Part shown: piece by piece, positions 7,141 through 15,081 of the stretch
How positions within the stretch are numbered: the first letter of the stretch is position 1
Layout of the letters: the number at the start of each line of letters is the position of its first letter
Source of the DNA: Leptofilum sp965368765
GTDB lineage: Bacteria; Chloroflexota; Anaerolineae; Promineifilales; Promineifilaceae
Assembly (NCBI GenBank): GCA_965368765.1
Contig: CBDUOF010000028.1
Location: forward strand, 1 to 23,117
Length of the DNA stretch: 23,117 nt
Direction: 5' to 3'
Notes under the pieces: model-generated
The model's input: the letters and a program-made list of their open reading frames with translations, nothing else
What the model was told of the DNA's origin: nothing
Databases searched by the model: none
Translations under genes and position numbers: made by a program

Positions 7141-8283
7141 ATGACCTTGATAGCCAAAAATATGAAAATTGAACGCATAGACCTTTATCACATTTCCATG
7201 CCGCTGGTGTCGCCTTTTGGCACCAGCTTTGGCATACAGCAGCAGCGGGACGCCCTTATTTTGGCGCTTCACGCCGAGGGCCTGACCGGATGGGGCGAAT
7301 GTGTGGCCACCAATGATCCGGGCTACAGCTATGAAACGGCCGTTACCGCCTGGCATATTCTGTCCGACTTTTTGATTCCCGCCGTGCTGGGCAAGGAGAT
7401 GGATGAGCCAGAATATCTGCAAGGCTGGCTGAGCAAGGTGCGCGGTCACCCGCTGGCCAAAGCCGCACTGGATCAGGCCGCCTGGGACATTGCCGCCCAG
7501 CGAGATGGGCTGTCGCTGGCGCAAAAGCTGGCCCAGCCGTACCCAGAAGGGCCGCGTGAGCGTGTAACCGTGGGCGTGAGTATTGGCACCCAGCCCAGCA
7601 TTGCCCAAACGATGAATGTCATTGGCGATTATCTTGCTGAGGGATACGGCCGTATCAAACTTAAAATCAAGCCGGGTTGGGATGTCAAGCTGGCCTGGCA
7701 GGCGCGTAACAGCTTTCCCGACATTCCTATCATGTTGGATGCCAACTCCGCCTACAACTTGGACGATGCCGTCATCTTCCAGTCAATGGACGACCTGAAC
7801 CTGCTCATGATAGAGCAGCCATTGGGCTACGAAGACATTTACGACCACAGTAAATTACGGCCGCAAATCAAAAGCCCGCTCTGCCTGGACGAGAGCATTC
7901 ATTCCGCCGAACATGCCCGCTATGCCATTGCCCTGCAAGCCTGCGACATTATCAACGTCAAACCGTCACGGGTGAGCGGCTGGACCGAGGCGCGCAAAAT
8001 TCACGATCTGGGCGTCGCCAACGGACTGGGTCTGTGGGTAGGTGGCATGTTGGAAACTGGCATCGGGCGCGCGGCGCAGCTGGCCCTGGCCTCGCTGCCC
8101 GGCTTCACACTGCCCGGCGACATCTCCGCCACATCCCGCTACTACGAGCACGACATCGCTACGCCGTTCTTCCTCAACAAGGAAGACAGCACGATTACGG
8201 TGCCCACGAAGGCTGGGTTGGGGGTTGAACTGGATCTGGCACGCCTGAAGGCAGTGACGCTGCGGCAAGAGCACTTTGCTTAA
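7141..8283 (+). CDS. Enolase-superfamily N-acylamino-acid racemase / o-succinylbenzoate synthase
   Basis: The protein has 380 residues from this ATG. An ATG at 7162 ('MKIERIDLYH') fits the usual family start better and may be the true one; neither has a clear Shine-Dalgarno. The N-terminal capping domain contains 'SPFGTSFG' and 'GWGECVA'. All barrel catalytic residues of the NSAR/OSBS group are visible: the K173-L-K175 pair in 'RIKLKIKPGWD', metal ligands D200 ('MLDANSAY'), E225 ('MIEQPLG') and D250 ('CLDESIH'), and the opposite base K274 ('INVKPSRVSG'). It should abstract the alpha proton of an N-acylamino acid or dehydrate SHCHC in menaquinone synthesis. No other men genes are nearby and a GNAT gene precedes it, so the racemase role is preferred. 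The sequence cannot exclude OSBS activity, since many members do both. Confidence 0.87.
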   Translation: MTLIAKNMKIERIDLYHISMPLVSPFGTSFGIQQQRDALILALHAEGLTGWGECVATNDPGYSYETAVTAWHILSDFLIPAVLGKEMDEPEYLQGWLSKVRGHPLAKAALDQAAWDIAAQRDGLSLAQKLAQPYPEGPRERVTVGVSIGTQPSIAQTMNVIGDYLAEGYGRIKLKIKPGWDVKLAWQARNSFPDIPIMLDANSAYNLDDAVIFQSMDDLNLLMIEQPLGYEDIYDHSKLRPQIKSPLCLDESIHSAEHARYAIALQACDIINVKPSRVSGWTEARKIHDLGVANGLGLWVGGMLETGIGRAAQLALASLPGFTLPGDISATSRYYEHDIATPFFLNKEDSTITVPTKAGLGVELDLARLKAVTLRQEHFA

Positions 8284-8322
8284 AGAACCGTCTTTTATAA
8301 CGAGTTCAGGTAAACCGTTTAT

Positions 8323-8377
8323 AGCAAATCACAGAAAGTTCTTTGAAAAACGAAGTGCGAATTCTCTGTGATTTGCT
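8323..8377. repeat. Perfect 13-bp inverted repeat with 29-nt loop (stem-loop 1 of 2)
   Basis: AGCAAATCACAGA (8323-8335) and its exact reverse complement TCTGTGATTTGCT (8365-8377) enclose 29 bases. It lies about 40 bases after the racemase stop. It may be a 3' mRNA stem, a regulatory element of proC or a small mobile repeat. The arms are AT-rich, unlike the neighbouring genes. Confidence 0.65.
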
Positions 8378-8380
8378 CAA

Positions 8381-8432
8381 GTAAAAACCAATTTCCCGAT
8401 CATTCTTATTCAAAATTCTCTTTGGTTTTTAC
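8381..8432. repeat. Perfect 11-bp inverted repeat with 30-nt loop (stem-loop 2 of 2)
   Basis: GTAAAAACCAA (8381-8391) and TTGGTTTTTAC (8422-8432) are exact complements separated by 30 bases. The element starts three bases after the first stem-loop and has almost the same loop length. The T-run in the right arm could help termination of the upstream operon, but the stem is AT-rich and a strong terminator is not assured. Confidence 0.6.
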
Positions 8433-8478
8433 AATGATTCAACAGTCAATATAAAATCGAGCACCAACAGAGGGAAAC

Positions 8479-9318
8479 ATGTTTGAAGATAAAACAATTG
8501 CATTTATTGGCAGCGGGGTGATGGGCGAGGCGATGATTCGCGGATTGCTGGCCCAGAAAAATGTGCTGCCGAACCAGATATTAGCGGCGGACCCGTGGGG
8601 GCAGCGGCGTGAAGAATTGGAGTCCCATTATGGCATTGGCGTGACAGCGGACAATCGGGAAGCGGCCGAGAAGGGACAAATTATTGTCTTGTCGATTAAG
8701 CCGCAATCATTGCCCTATGTTTTGCCTGAAATTCGGGGCCATCTGCGCCGCCAGGACTTACTGCTCTCTATTTTGGCGGGCATTCCCATTAAAAAACTGG
8801 CCGACGGCACGGCTCATGCGGCCGTGGTGCGCGCCATGCCCAACACACCTGCTCAAATTGGCCAGGGAATCACCGTTTGGACGGCCACCCCGGAGGTGAC
8901 GGAGCTTCAGCAGCAGCAGGCGCAGGCAATTCTAGCGTCGCTGGGGCAGGAAATTCATGTGGATGAAGAAGATTATCTGGATATGACCACGGCGTTGAGC
9001 GGCTCCGGCCCCGGTTATGTATTCATGATGATGGAAGCGATGATTGATGCGGGGGTGCATTTGGGCTTTTCGCGCCGCATTGCCGAACAGCTGGTTTTCC
9101 AGACAATGATCGGCTCGGTGAATTACGCCATGGAATCGGGCAAGCATGTGGCGGAACTACGTAATCAAGTGACCTCGCCTGGTGGCACTACGGCAGCGGC
9201 CTTGTACCATATGGAAAAAGGCGGCCTGCGCACCGTCATTTCACGCGGTATTTGGGCTGCTTACCAACGCTCGGTTGATTTAGGTCGGGGCAAGAGCGAA
9301 GATGATCCAGATAATTAG
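8479..9318 (+). CDS. proC: Pyrroline-5-carboxylate reductase
   Basis: The protein has 279 residues, normal for ProC. It catalyses NAD(P)H-dependent reduction of 1-pyrroline-5-carboxylate to L-proline in the cytoplasm. The N-terminal Rossmann motif is 'IAFIGSGVMGEAMIRGLL' (GSGVMG at 11-16). The conserved 'VVRAMPNTPAQIGQG' is at 116-130. The dimer/active-site helices carry 'TALSGSGPGYVFMMMEAMIDAGV' (171-193) and the signature 'QVTSPGGTTAAAL' (230-242). An AGAGGG sequence seven to eight bases upstream of the ATG supports the start. It sits after the paired stem-loops and is probably transcribed from its own promoter in the AT-rich gap. Confidence 0.95.
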   Translation: MFEDKTIAFIGSGVMGEAMIRGLLAQKNVLPNQILAADPWGQRREELESHYGIGVTADNREAAEKGQIIVLSIKPQSLPYVLPEIRGHLRRQDLLLSILAGIPIKKLADGTAHAAVVRAMPNTPAQIGQGITVWTATPEVTELQQQQAQAILASLGQEIHVDEEDYLDMTTALSGSGPGYVFMMMEAMIDAGVHLGFSRRIAEQLVFQTMIGSVNYAMESGKHVAELRNQVTSPGGTTAAALYHMEKGGLRTVISRGIWAAYQRSVDLGRGKSEDDPDN

Positions 9319-9383
9319 GCTTTTGATCAGGTACCCTTAATTAGTTTACCGTTTAGGCACTGCCGCTTATTGGTCACTTCACA

Positions 9384-11162
9384 ATGATTCCCACTGTGCT
9401 TCTGCAACACGGCCGTTCCTGGCTCAGTTTCCAAAATCCAGTCCGGGTGATTACGGCCGTTTCTGCCCAAGATGTTCGGCCCGCACTGGTTGAATTGGAA
9501 ACGGCCGTTCAGTCCGAATCTCTCTACGCTGCTGGATTCATCAGCTACGAGGCTGCGGCGGCGTTTGATTTGGCAGTTCATCTGCCGCTGGATGGATTGC
9601 CGCTGCTGTGGTTTGGTTTGTTTGAAAAATATGAGGAGATTGGAGATTGGAGATTAGAGGCTGAACAATCTTCCTTTTCTGTTGGCGATTGGCAGCCCGC
9701 CGTTACGCCTAATAACTACAACACCGCGATTCGGCAAATCAAGGATCACATTGCCGCTGGGGACACGTACCAGGTAAATTACACCTTTCCACAGTACGCT
9801 AGCTTTACCGGGGATCCGCTGGCCTATTTTGCTGAGCTGGTGGCGGCGCAGCAGGCAAACTATGCCGCCTACCTGGATATGGGTCGGTTTGCCATTTGCT
9901 CAGCCTCGCCAGAGTTGTTTTTTGAGCTGGATGGGTCAAGGCTGTGGGCCAAACCGATGAAAGGAACGGCCGTACGTGGGCGGACTTTAGCCGAGGATGA
10001 TGCCAATATCGCCTGGTTGGCCCAATCAGAGAAAAATCGGGCGGAAAACGTAATGATCGTAGACATGATTCGCAACGATTTGGGCCGGGTGGCGCAGGTG
10101 GGCAGCGTGACTGTCCCCAGCCTGTTTGAAGTGGAACGATACCCCACGCTGCTGCAAATGACTTCCACCGTCACCGCCCAAAGCGATGCACCGCTGAGCC
10201 AGATTTTAGCCGAGACGTTTCCCTGTGCTTCTATTACCGGTGCGCCCAAGGTGCGCACGATGGAAATAATAAAGCAGCTGGAGCCACAGCCGCGCGGTGT
10301 CTACACAGGCTCAATTGGGTTTATCAGCCCTGACCGAAAGGCGCAGTTTAACGTGGCGATCCGCACCGTGCTGGTCGATAAAGCACAGCAGCGCGCAACC
10401 TATGGCGTGGGCAGCGGCATCGTTTGGGATTCGGTAGCGGCGGAGGAGTACGAGGAATGCCGAGTGAAATCAAAAGTATTAACGGAGAAACGGCCGTCTT
10501 TCCAGCTCATTGAGACGATGTTGTGGCGTCCCGACGGTGGCTATTTCTTGCTCGATGAACATATGGCACGGTTGCGTGATTCGGCAGAATATTTTGGGAT
10601 CGTTTGGGCGGAATCGGCCGTCCGTACTGACCTAGAGGAGTTGGCTGCGACGTTAACCGAACCGATTAAAGCCCGATTGCTGCTGTCGCAAAACGGCCGT
10701 TACCATCTGCAAGCTGTGCCGCTGCACGTTGGGGCCAAACCAGACCCCGTACGCGTGGGGTTGGCGGCGGAACCAGTCGATGCACAAACCATCTGGCTGT
10801 ACCACAAAACCACCCAGCGCCACCTCTACGACGCAGCCCGTGCCTCACGCCCGGCCTGCGACGAGGTGATCTTGCACAATGAGCGCGGTGAACTAACCGA
10901 AGCGAGCAGTTCAAATATCGCCCTGCTGCTGGCCGGCGAATTGGTGACGCCACCGGTTACATCTGGCTTGCTGGGCGGCACATTTCGCAGCTATCTGCTT
11001 AAAAACCCAGCGGGTTTTGGAAACCCTTCAGGTTTGCCCTTACGCGAAAAGGTGCTGACGTTGACTGATTTGGCGCGCAGTGAAGGAATCTATTTGCTGA
11101 ATTCGGTCAGAGGGTGGCAAACGGCCGTATTGGTTGCACAGGACCATTTCCCACCAAAATGA
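9384..11162 (+). CDS. pabB: PabB-PabC fusion: aminodeoxychorismate synthase component I / aminodeoxychorismate lyase
   Basis: The 592-residue bifunctional enzyme makes p-aminobenzoate for folate. Residues about 1-370 are the chorismate-binding PabB part. Motifs are 'GDTYQVNYTF', 'KPMKGTAVRGR' (K193, equivalent to the PabB PIKGT lysine), 'EKNRAENVMIVDMIRNDLGRVA', 'FPCASITGAPKVRTMEII' and 'RGVYTGSIGF'. Residues about 375-592 are a class IV aminotransferase-fold lyase, with PLP lysine K475 in 'YHKTTQRHLYDAAR', then 'NERGELTEASSSNI' and 'YLLNSVRGW'. The glutaminase partner PabA is not in the window. Two oddities are a 7-bp tandem repeat coding 'EEIGDWRLEAE' near residue 85 and an insert 'NPAGFGNPSGLP' coded by palindromic repeat DNA near residue 540. 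The start has no obvious Shine-Dalgarno. Confidence 0.92.
   Translation: MIPTVLLQHGRSWLSFQNPVRVITAVSAQDVRPALVELETAVQSESLYAAGFISYEAAAAFDLAVHLPLDGLPLLWFGLFEKYEEIGDWRLEAEQSSFSVGDWQPAVTPNNYNTAIRQIKDHIAAGDTYQVNYTFPQYASFTGDPLAYFAELVAAQQANYAAYLDMGRFAICSASPELFFELDGSRLWAKPMKGTAVRGRTLAEDDANIAWLAQSEKNRAENVMIVDMIRNDLGRVAQVGSVTVPSLFEVERYPTLLQMTSTVTAQSDAPLSQILAETFPCASITGAPKVRTMEIIKQLEPQPRGVYTGSIGFISPDRKAQFNVAIRTVLVDKAQQRATYGVGSGIVWDSVAAEEYEECRVKSKVLTEKRPSFQLIETMLWRPDGGYFLLDEHMARLRDSAEYFGIVWAESAVRTDLEELAATLTEPIKARLLLSQNGRYHLQAVPLHVGAKPDPVRVGLAAEPVDAQTIWLYHKTTQRHLYDAARASRPACDEVILHNERGELTEASSSNIALLLAGELVTPPVTSGLLGGTFRSYLLKNPAGFGNPSGLPLREKVLTLTDLARSEGIYLLNSVRGWQTAVLVAQDHFPPK
9635..9655 (+). repeat. Tandem heptamer GGAGATT x3 inside the pabB part
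   Basis: Three exact copies of GGAGATT run from 9635 to 9655. Three heptamers make 21 bases, so the frame is kept. They code within the linker 'KYEEIGDWRLEAEQ', a region expected to be variable in PabB. A related word in the other orientation (CCAATCTCC) occurs in the gap at 4770-4779. Confidence 0.7.
11002..11035. repeat. Two short palindromic repeats read in-frame within the pabC domain
   Basis: AAAACCC-agc-GGGTTTT (11002-11018) is followed two bases later by AAACC-cttca-GGTTT (11021-11035). Both are small hairpins made of the same A3C2-3/G2-3T3 pattern. They code the segment 'NPAGFGNPSGLP', which interrupts the usual helix-to-'VLTLTDLA' stretch of aminodeoxychorismate lyases and looks like an insertion. 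Confidence 0.55.
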
Positions 11163-11255
11163 AAATGTGAAATACAGCAAATTGAATGCTTACGGTACAT
11201 GCTACGCAACGGCTCAATCGCTTTCTTATGGGCATGACTGGTGGAGGATGACTTG

Positions 11256-12056
11256 ATGATGATACCCAATGGCATCATGTTTGCAGGCTTACGCGGTGAA
11301 CTGACCCTGCACTCGTGGCGTGACCCTGATGCGGCTGAGTCTGACGCATATAGTTTGTTCCATTCGAGGTCAGTTGCTATGGGATGGATCACGCTGGCTG
11401 AGGATGGTACGTCAGGCGGCCTTTGGGGTATGAATGATGCGGGGCAGCTCGGACCTGATCCCAATGCACAGCATCCCTATGCGGTGTGGTTTCAGGTGAC
11501 CCTGCCCCGATTGATTTCTCCCGCTCAGCCGTTGCCGCTGCAGCCGTTTATCTCATGTGTGGGTGATGTTGTCGCCCGCCTAGGGAGGTTGCAGCTTGAC
11601 GCCATTCAGGTTTTGCTGCCTTTACAAAGTTTTGCTGGCATGGCAAATGCGACATTACGTAATGAGGCGCTGTTTGCGCCGATTAGCAGTGCTGGCTGGT
11701 TTTTTGATTCCAATCCGCACGCAATGACCCGGGTGCAAGTGGTCTTGGATGGCGGTGAGAATCCAGCTATCCGCTCGGTGGCAGATGATCTGTTTCAATG
11801 GTTGCAAAGGATCAAGCAAACTGTTTTTGTGTGCGACTCATTCTCCTTAACAGATGATCCGAACGTGTTAAAACCCATCTTTCTTGATGATAGATTTTGG
11901 CGCGGGCCTTCACAACATTCAGCTGCGTTTTACGGTACGCTGGTCGAATGGTCGCTAGATGCCTTAGGCTGGTTAGCCACGCTTTTGGCTGGTGCAAGTT
12001 TTAAGTTTGGCGTTACCTCGCCAATGGTGCTCACGGTTAGCCCGTTTCATGGCTAG
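11256..12056 (+). CDS. Hypothetical protein, family not recognised
   Basis: The protein has 266 residues from the ATG at 11256. That start has a GGAGG (11243-11247) eight bases upstream; the longer GTG start at 11241 would overlap this site. There is no signal peptide or convincing membrane segment. Composition is mixed, with aromatic stretches such as 'GGLWGMNDAGQLGPDP', 'SSAGWFFDSNPHAMTRVQVVLDGG' and 'FLDDRFWRGPSQHSAAFYGTLVEWSLDALGWLATLL'. It looks like a compact soluble globular protein. It contains no copy of the iterated ACGGCCGT palindrome, unlike the genes to its left. It precedes the large LuxR regulator gene in the same direction with a gap of about 210 bases, so a shared function is possible but unproven. 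No function is proposed. Confidence 0.7.
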   Translation: MMIPNGIMFAGLRGELTLHSWRDPDAAESDAYSLFHSRSVAMGWITLAEDGTSGGLWGMNDAGQLGPDPNAQHPYAVWFQVTLPRLISPAQPLPLQPFISCVGDVVARLGRLQLDAIQVLLPLQSFAGMANATLRNEALFAPISSAGWFFDSNPHAMTRVQVVLDGGENPAIRSVADDLFQWLQRIKQTVFVCDSFSLTDDPNVLKPIFLDDRFWRGPSQHSAAFYGTLVEWSLDALGWLATLLAGASFKFGVTSPMVLTVSPFHG

Positions 12057-12269
12057 TTTGAGCCGACAATCAAATATTAAATGGGTTATAAGCGTCCTTA
12101 TAGTCGATTTTGAGGCCGTTATTTTTTGGGGTATGGGTATTTTTTGCGCTGGATGCTGATGAGGATGCAGGCCGGTTCTTTACCCACGAAATGAGTCAAC
12201 TAAATGCACCCCAATTAGTGATTCAATCGTTGGATTAGCTTCATAAATTGGTTAAACAGTGAGGCAGTG

Positions 12270-14924
12270 ATGGCAGATCTCCAAATTGCACCACCACTAC
12301 TAAAGACCAAACTCCATATTCCCCACCGGCGACCTGATAGGGTCCCTAGATTACCCCTCATCAAACAACTGAATGAACGTGTCCAGCGCAAACTCACCTT
12401 AATTACAGCCCCGGCAGGGTACGGTAAAACGACCCTGGCCTCCGAGTGGATACACTCTCTTCAATTTGAGACCACAGCCAAGACTCGGATCGCCTGGCTC
12501 TCTCTGGAAGAAGCTGATAGTGAACCCATCCGTTTTGTTACATACCTGATTGCTGCGCTGCAACAGGGTGCCTCTGAAATCGGGGTTGATACGCTTAGTT
12601 TATTTGAGATGGCCCAACCTCCTCCCATGGACACCGTTCTGAACGAACTGATTAATGAGATCGCCGGGCTGGATTTTCACATACTGTTGGTGCTGGATGA
12701 TTATCATGTGATCAGCCATCCAGAAACACACAATGCACTGCGCTACCTAGTTGAACATCAGCCGCATCAAATTCATCTGGTCATAATATCGCGTGAAGAT
12801 CCGCCGCTGCCGCTGTCTCGCCTCCGAGCACGTGGTGAGATGGCTGAAATTCGTATGCATGATTTGCGTTTTTCGTTGGACGAAGCGACGCAGTTTTTCT
12901 CTCAGGCTATGAAACTGAACCTGGAATCAGAAGAGATTAGCCTGTTAGAAGCGCGGACGGAAGGATGGATTGCTGGATTGCAACTGGCCGGATTTGTGTT
13001 GAAAAAAGTGCCAGATCATCACGCTTTTATGGATACGTTTAGCGGCAGCCACCGCTATGTGTTGGATTACCTTACTGATGAAGTCCTCCACAGCCAGGAT
13101 GAAAACGTGCGCCAGTTTCTTGTGCAAACGGCCGTTCTCAAGCAATTCAACACAGATCTCTGCCAGGCGGTCACTGGCAACCCAAACAGCCAACGCATCC
13201 TGGAGCAGTTGGAGCAAACAAACATGTTCATTGTTCCCCTGGATCATGAGCGTACTTGGTATCGTTATCACCACTTGTTTGCGGATTCGCTGATGACAGA
13301 GTTGAACCAGGCCGAAGCAACTGAGCTGGTCAAAAAAGCTGCTGCCTGGCACGCAGCCAACGACATGATCTTTGAGGCCGTGACCTATGCCCTAATCAGT
13401 GATGATCCTGACTTGATGGCCGATATGATTGACATCGCCCTGCAGCAAGAGACGATTTGGTCGAGCGGCAATCTGGTGCTCTATTCATCGTGGCTAGAAA
13501 AACTCCCCAATTCGGTCTTTGCCAACCGGCCCCGGTTGAGTTTGAATGCTGCCTTTGTGTTGTACCTAAACGGCCGTTTTGATGATGCCTCCCAACGCAT
13601 CGACTTGGCTGAGGCCAATCTGGCAGCTCAACCAGCCTCACCAGAAGTCGAGAAGCTGCTCGCATTAGCCGCCTTGTATCGCGGCTCCATCGCCGCTGTT
13701 CATGGTGAGGTGGCGCAGGCCATTGAGCTTGTCACGTTTGCCCAGTCACGGTTACCGCGCACCGATCATATGGCCCATGCCCGCGCCCATTTCAGCCTGG
13801 GTCTGGCCAATGAGCTTTCAGGACAGGCTGATGAGGCGGCCCAGAACTTTCTGCTGGCCAGTGATAAAGCGCAAACAGCGGGTGTGCTGCACCTTGCGGT
13901 GCATGCCCGCTGCTCGGCGGCTCAGGTATTGATCGTCCAGGGGCGATTGCATCTTGCCGAACAAGCCTGCCGCACGGCGATTGATCTGGCAGATGGGCAG
14001 CGATTTCCGCCATTGGGACTAGCGTTTTCGATTCTGGGTGGTATTGCGCTGGAGAGAAATGAGCTGGTCGCTGCCGAACAATTTCTGAATGAAGGGTTGG
14101 CGCTGTCTCATAAAGGCATGCTGTTGGATCATGTGATTGCAGGTATGGCATTTTATGTTCATTTGATGGTTTGCCAGGACAAAACGGCCGAACTTTTAAA
14201 TGCTTTTGCTGAAGTGAATGCGATCATTGAGGGATTTGGCGTGGAGCGCGTCTATTCCGTCGTGGCCGCTTACAAGGCACGTATGCAGCTCTTTTTAGCG
14301 GATAGGCAGGCTGTGGCGCAATGGGCAAAAGCCTATCAAGCCAGCCGGACTGATTCCCCGTTTGAATATGGGGAACTGACGTTGGTTCGTTATCTTCTCA
14401 TGAGTGGAGATGTTGAGAATGTGCCAGCTGTGTTACGTCCGTTGCTGGACACAGCTCAACGCGAAAAGCGATTCCGCGCCAGCATGGAAATCAAACTCCT
14501 GTTTTCACGCTATTTTCAGGAGAGTGGAAACATCCCAACCGCCCTAAAGTGGCTCTCTGAGGCCCTGGAAATTGCTGCCCCTGAGGGATTCATACGCATC
14601 TTTCTCGATGAGCCACCTGTGATTGAATTGTTACCTAAGGTGCGAGAGATTGCCCAGGATCTTGTCGCTGCCATTTTAGGCCAACAAGAATCACCGGATG
14701 CTGTCGAAAGGCCCGCGCAGCCCCAGCTGCCAGAACCGCTGACTGAGCAGGAGTTGAACATCCTGGCCCTCCTTGTGGATGGGAAAACCAACAAACAAAT
14801 TGCGGACGAACTGGTTATCACCCTGGGGACAGCCAAGTGGCATGTCCACAATATCTTACAGAAACTAGGCGTCAACAATCGCACGCAGGCAACCATTCGA
14901 GCACGAGAATTAGGGCTGCTCTAA
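12270..14924 (+). CDS. MalT-like large ATP-binding LuxR-family regulator (LAL)
   Basis: The protein has 884 residues from the ATG at 12270, preceded by GAGG (12261-12264); an in-frame GTG at 12267 is the alternative. The N-terminal STAND/AAA-like ATPase domain carries Walker A 'APAGYGKTT' (47-55, K53) and Walker B 'ILLVLDDYHVI' (D143-D144). A winged segment contains 'RYVLDYLTDEVL' and 'YRYHHLFADSLM'. A long helical TPR-like region (about 350-790) has repeats such as 'RFDDASQRIDLAEANLA'. The last 65 residues are a LuxR-type helix-turn-helix: 'LTEQELNILALLVDGKTNKQIADELVITLGTAKWHVHNILQKLGVNNRTQAT'. LAL proteins are ATP-dependent, inducer-responsive activators; the inducer here is unknown. Likely targets are the neighbouring unknown gene or the downstream LLM and transporter genes. 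Confidence 0.93.
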   Translation: MADLQIAPPLLKTKLHIPHRRPDRVPRLPLIKQLNERVQRKLTLITAPAGYGKTTLASEWIHSLQFETTAKTRIAWLSLEEADSEPIRFVTYLIAALQQGASEIGVDTLSLFEMAQPPPMDTVLNELINEIAGLDFHILLVLDDYHVISHPETHNALRYLVEHQPHQIHLVIISREDPPLPLSRLRARGEMAEIRMHDLRFSLDEATQFFSQAMKLNLESEEISLLEARTEGWIAGLQLAGFVLKKVPDHHAFMDTFSGSHRYVLDYLTDEVLHSQDENVRQFLVQTAVLKQFNTDLCQAVTGNPNSQRILEQLEQTNMFIVPLDHERTWYRYHHLFADSLMTELNQAEATELVKKAAAWHAANDMIFEAVTYALISDDPDLMADMIDIALQQETIWSSGNLVLYSSWLEKLPNSVFANRPRLSLNAAFVLYLNGRFDDASQRIDLAEANLAAQPASPEVEKLLALAALYRGSIAAVHGEVAQAIELVTFAQSRLPRTDHMAHARAHFSLGLANELSGQADEAAQNFLLASDKAQTAGVLHLAVHARCSAAQVLIVQGRLHLAEQACRTAIDLADGQRFPPLGLAFSILGGIALERNELVAAEQFLNEGLALSHKGMLLDHVIAGMAFYVHLMVCQDKTAELLNAFAEVNAIIEGFGVERVYSVVAAYKARMQLFLADRQAVAQWAKAYQASRTDSPFEYGELTLVRYLLMSGDVENVPAVLRPLLDTAQREKRFRASMEIKLLFSRYFQESGNIPTALKWLSEALEIAAPEGFIRIFLDEPPVIELLPKVREIAQDLVAAILGQQESPDAVERPAQPQLPEPLTEQELNILALLVDGKTNKQIADELVITLGTAKWHVHNILQKLGVNNRTQATIRARELGLL

Positions 14925-15081
14925 CTTTCCCATGAATAAATAGTTAGGGACTCTATGTATCAACAACACGCCAACCTGCTAAAATGAATGAACGCCGCGC
15001 TAACAAGAGGTTGCTTCGCCTTTAAGCTTGCAGTCATCTAAAATTACCAACGTTTGAACGACTCAAATAAGGAGATTAATC

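Noticed and set aside
7045..7608. Long antisense open frames, such as this one opposite the racemase gene and others opposite the PabB and nitrilase-like genes
   Set aside because: They are shadows of well-supported + strand genes with unnatural composition and no motifs.
12110..12238. 42-residue open frame from TTG between the unknown gene and the LAL regulator
   Set aside because: It has a non-ATG start without a ribosome-binding site, no recognised pattern and is too short. It could be a gene remnant, but this cannot be supported.
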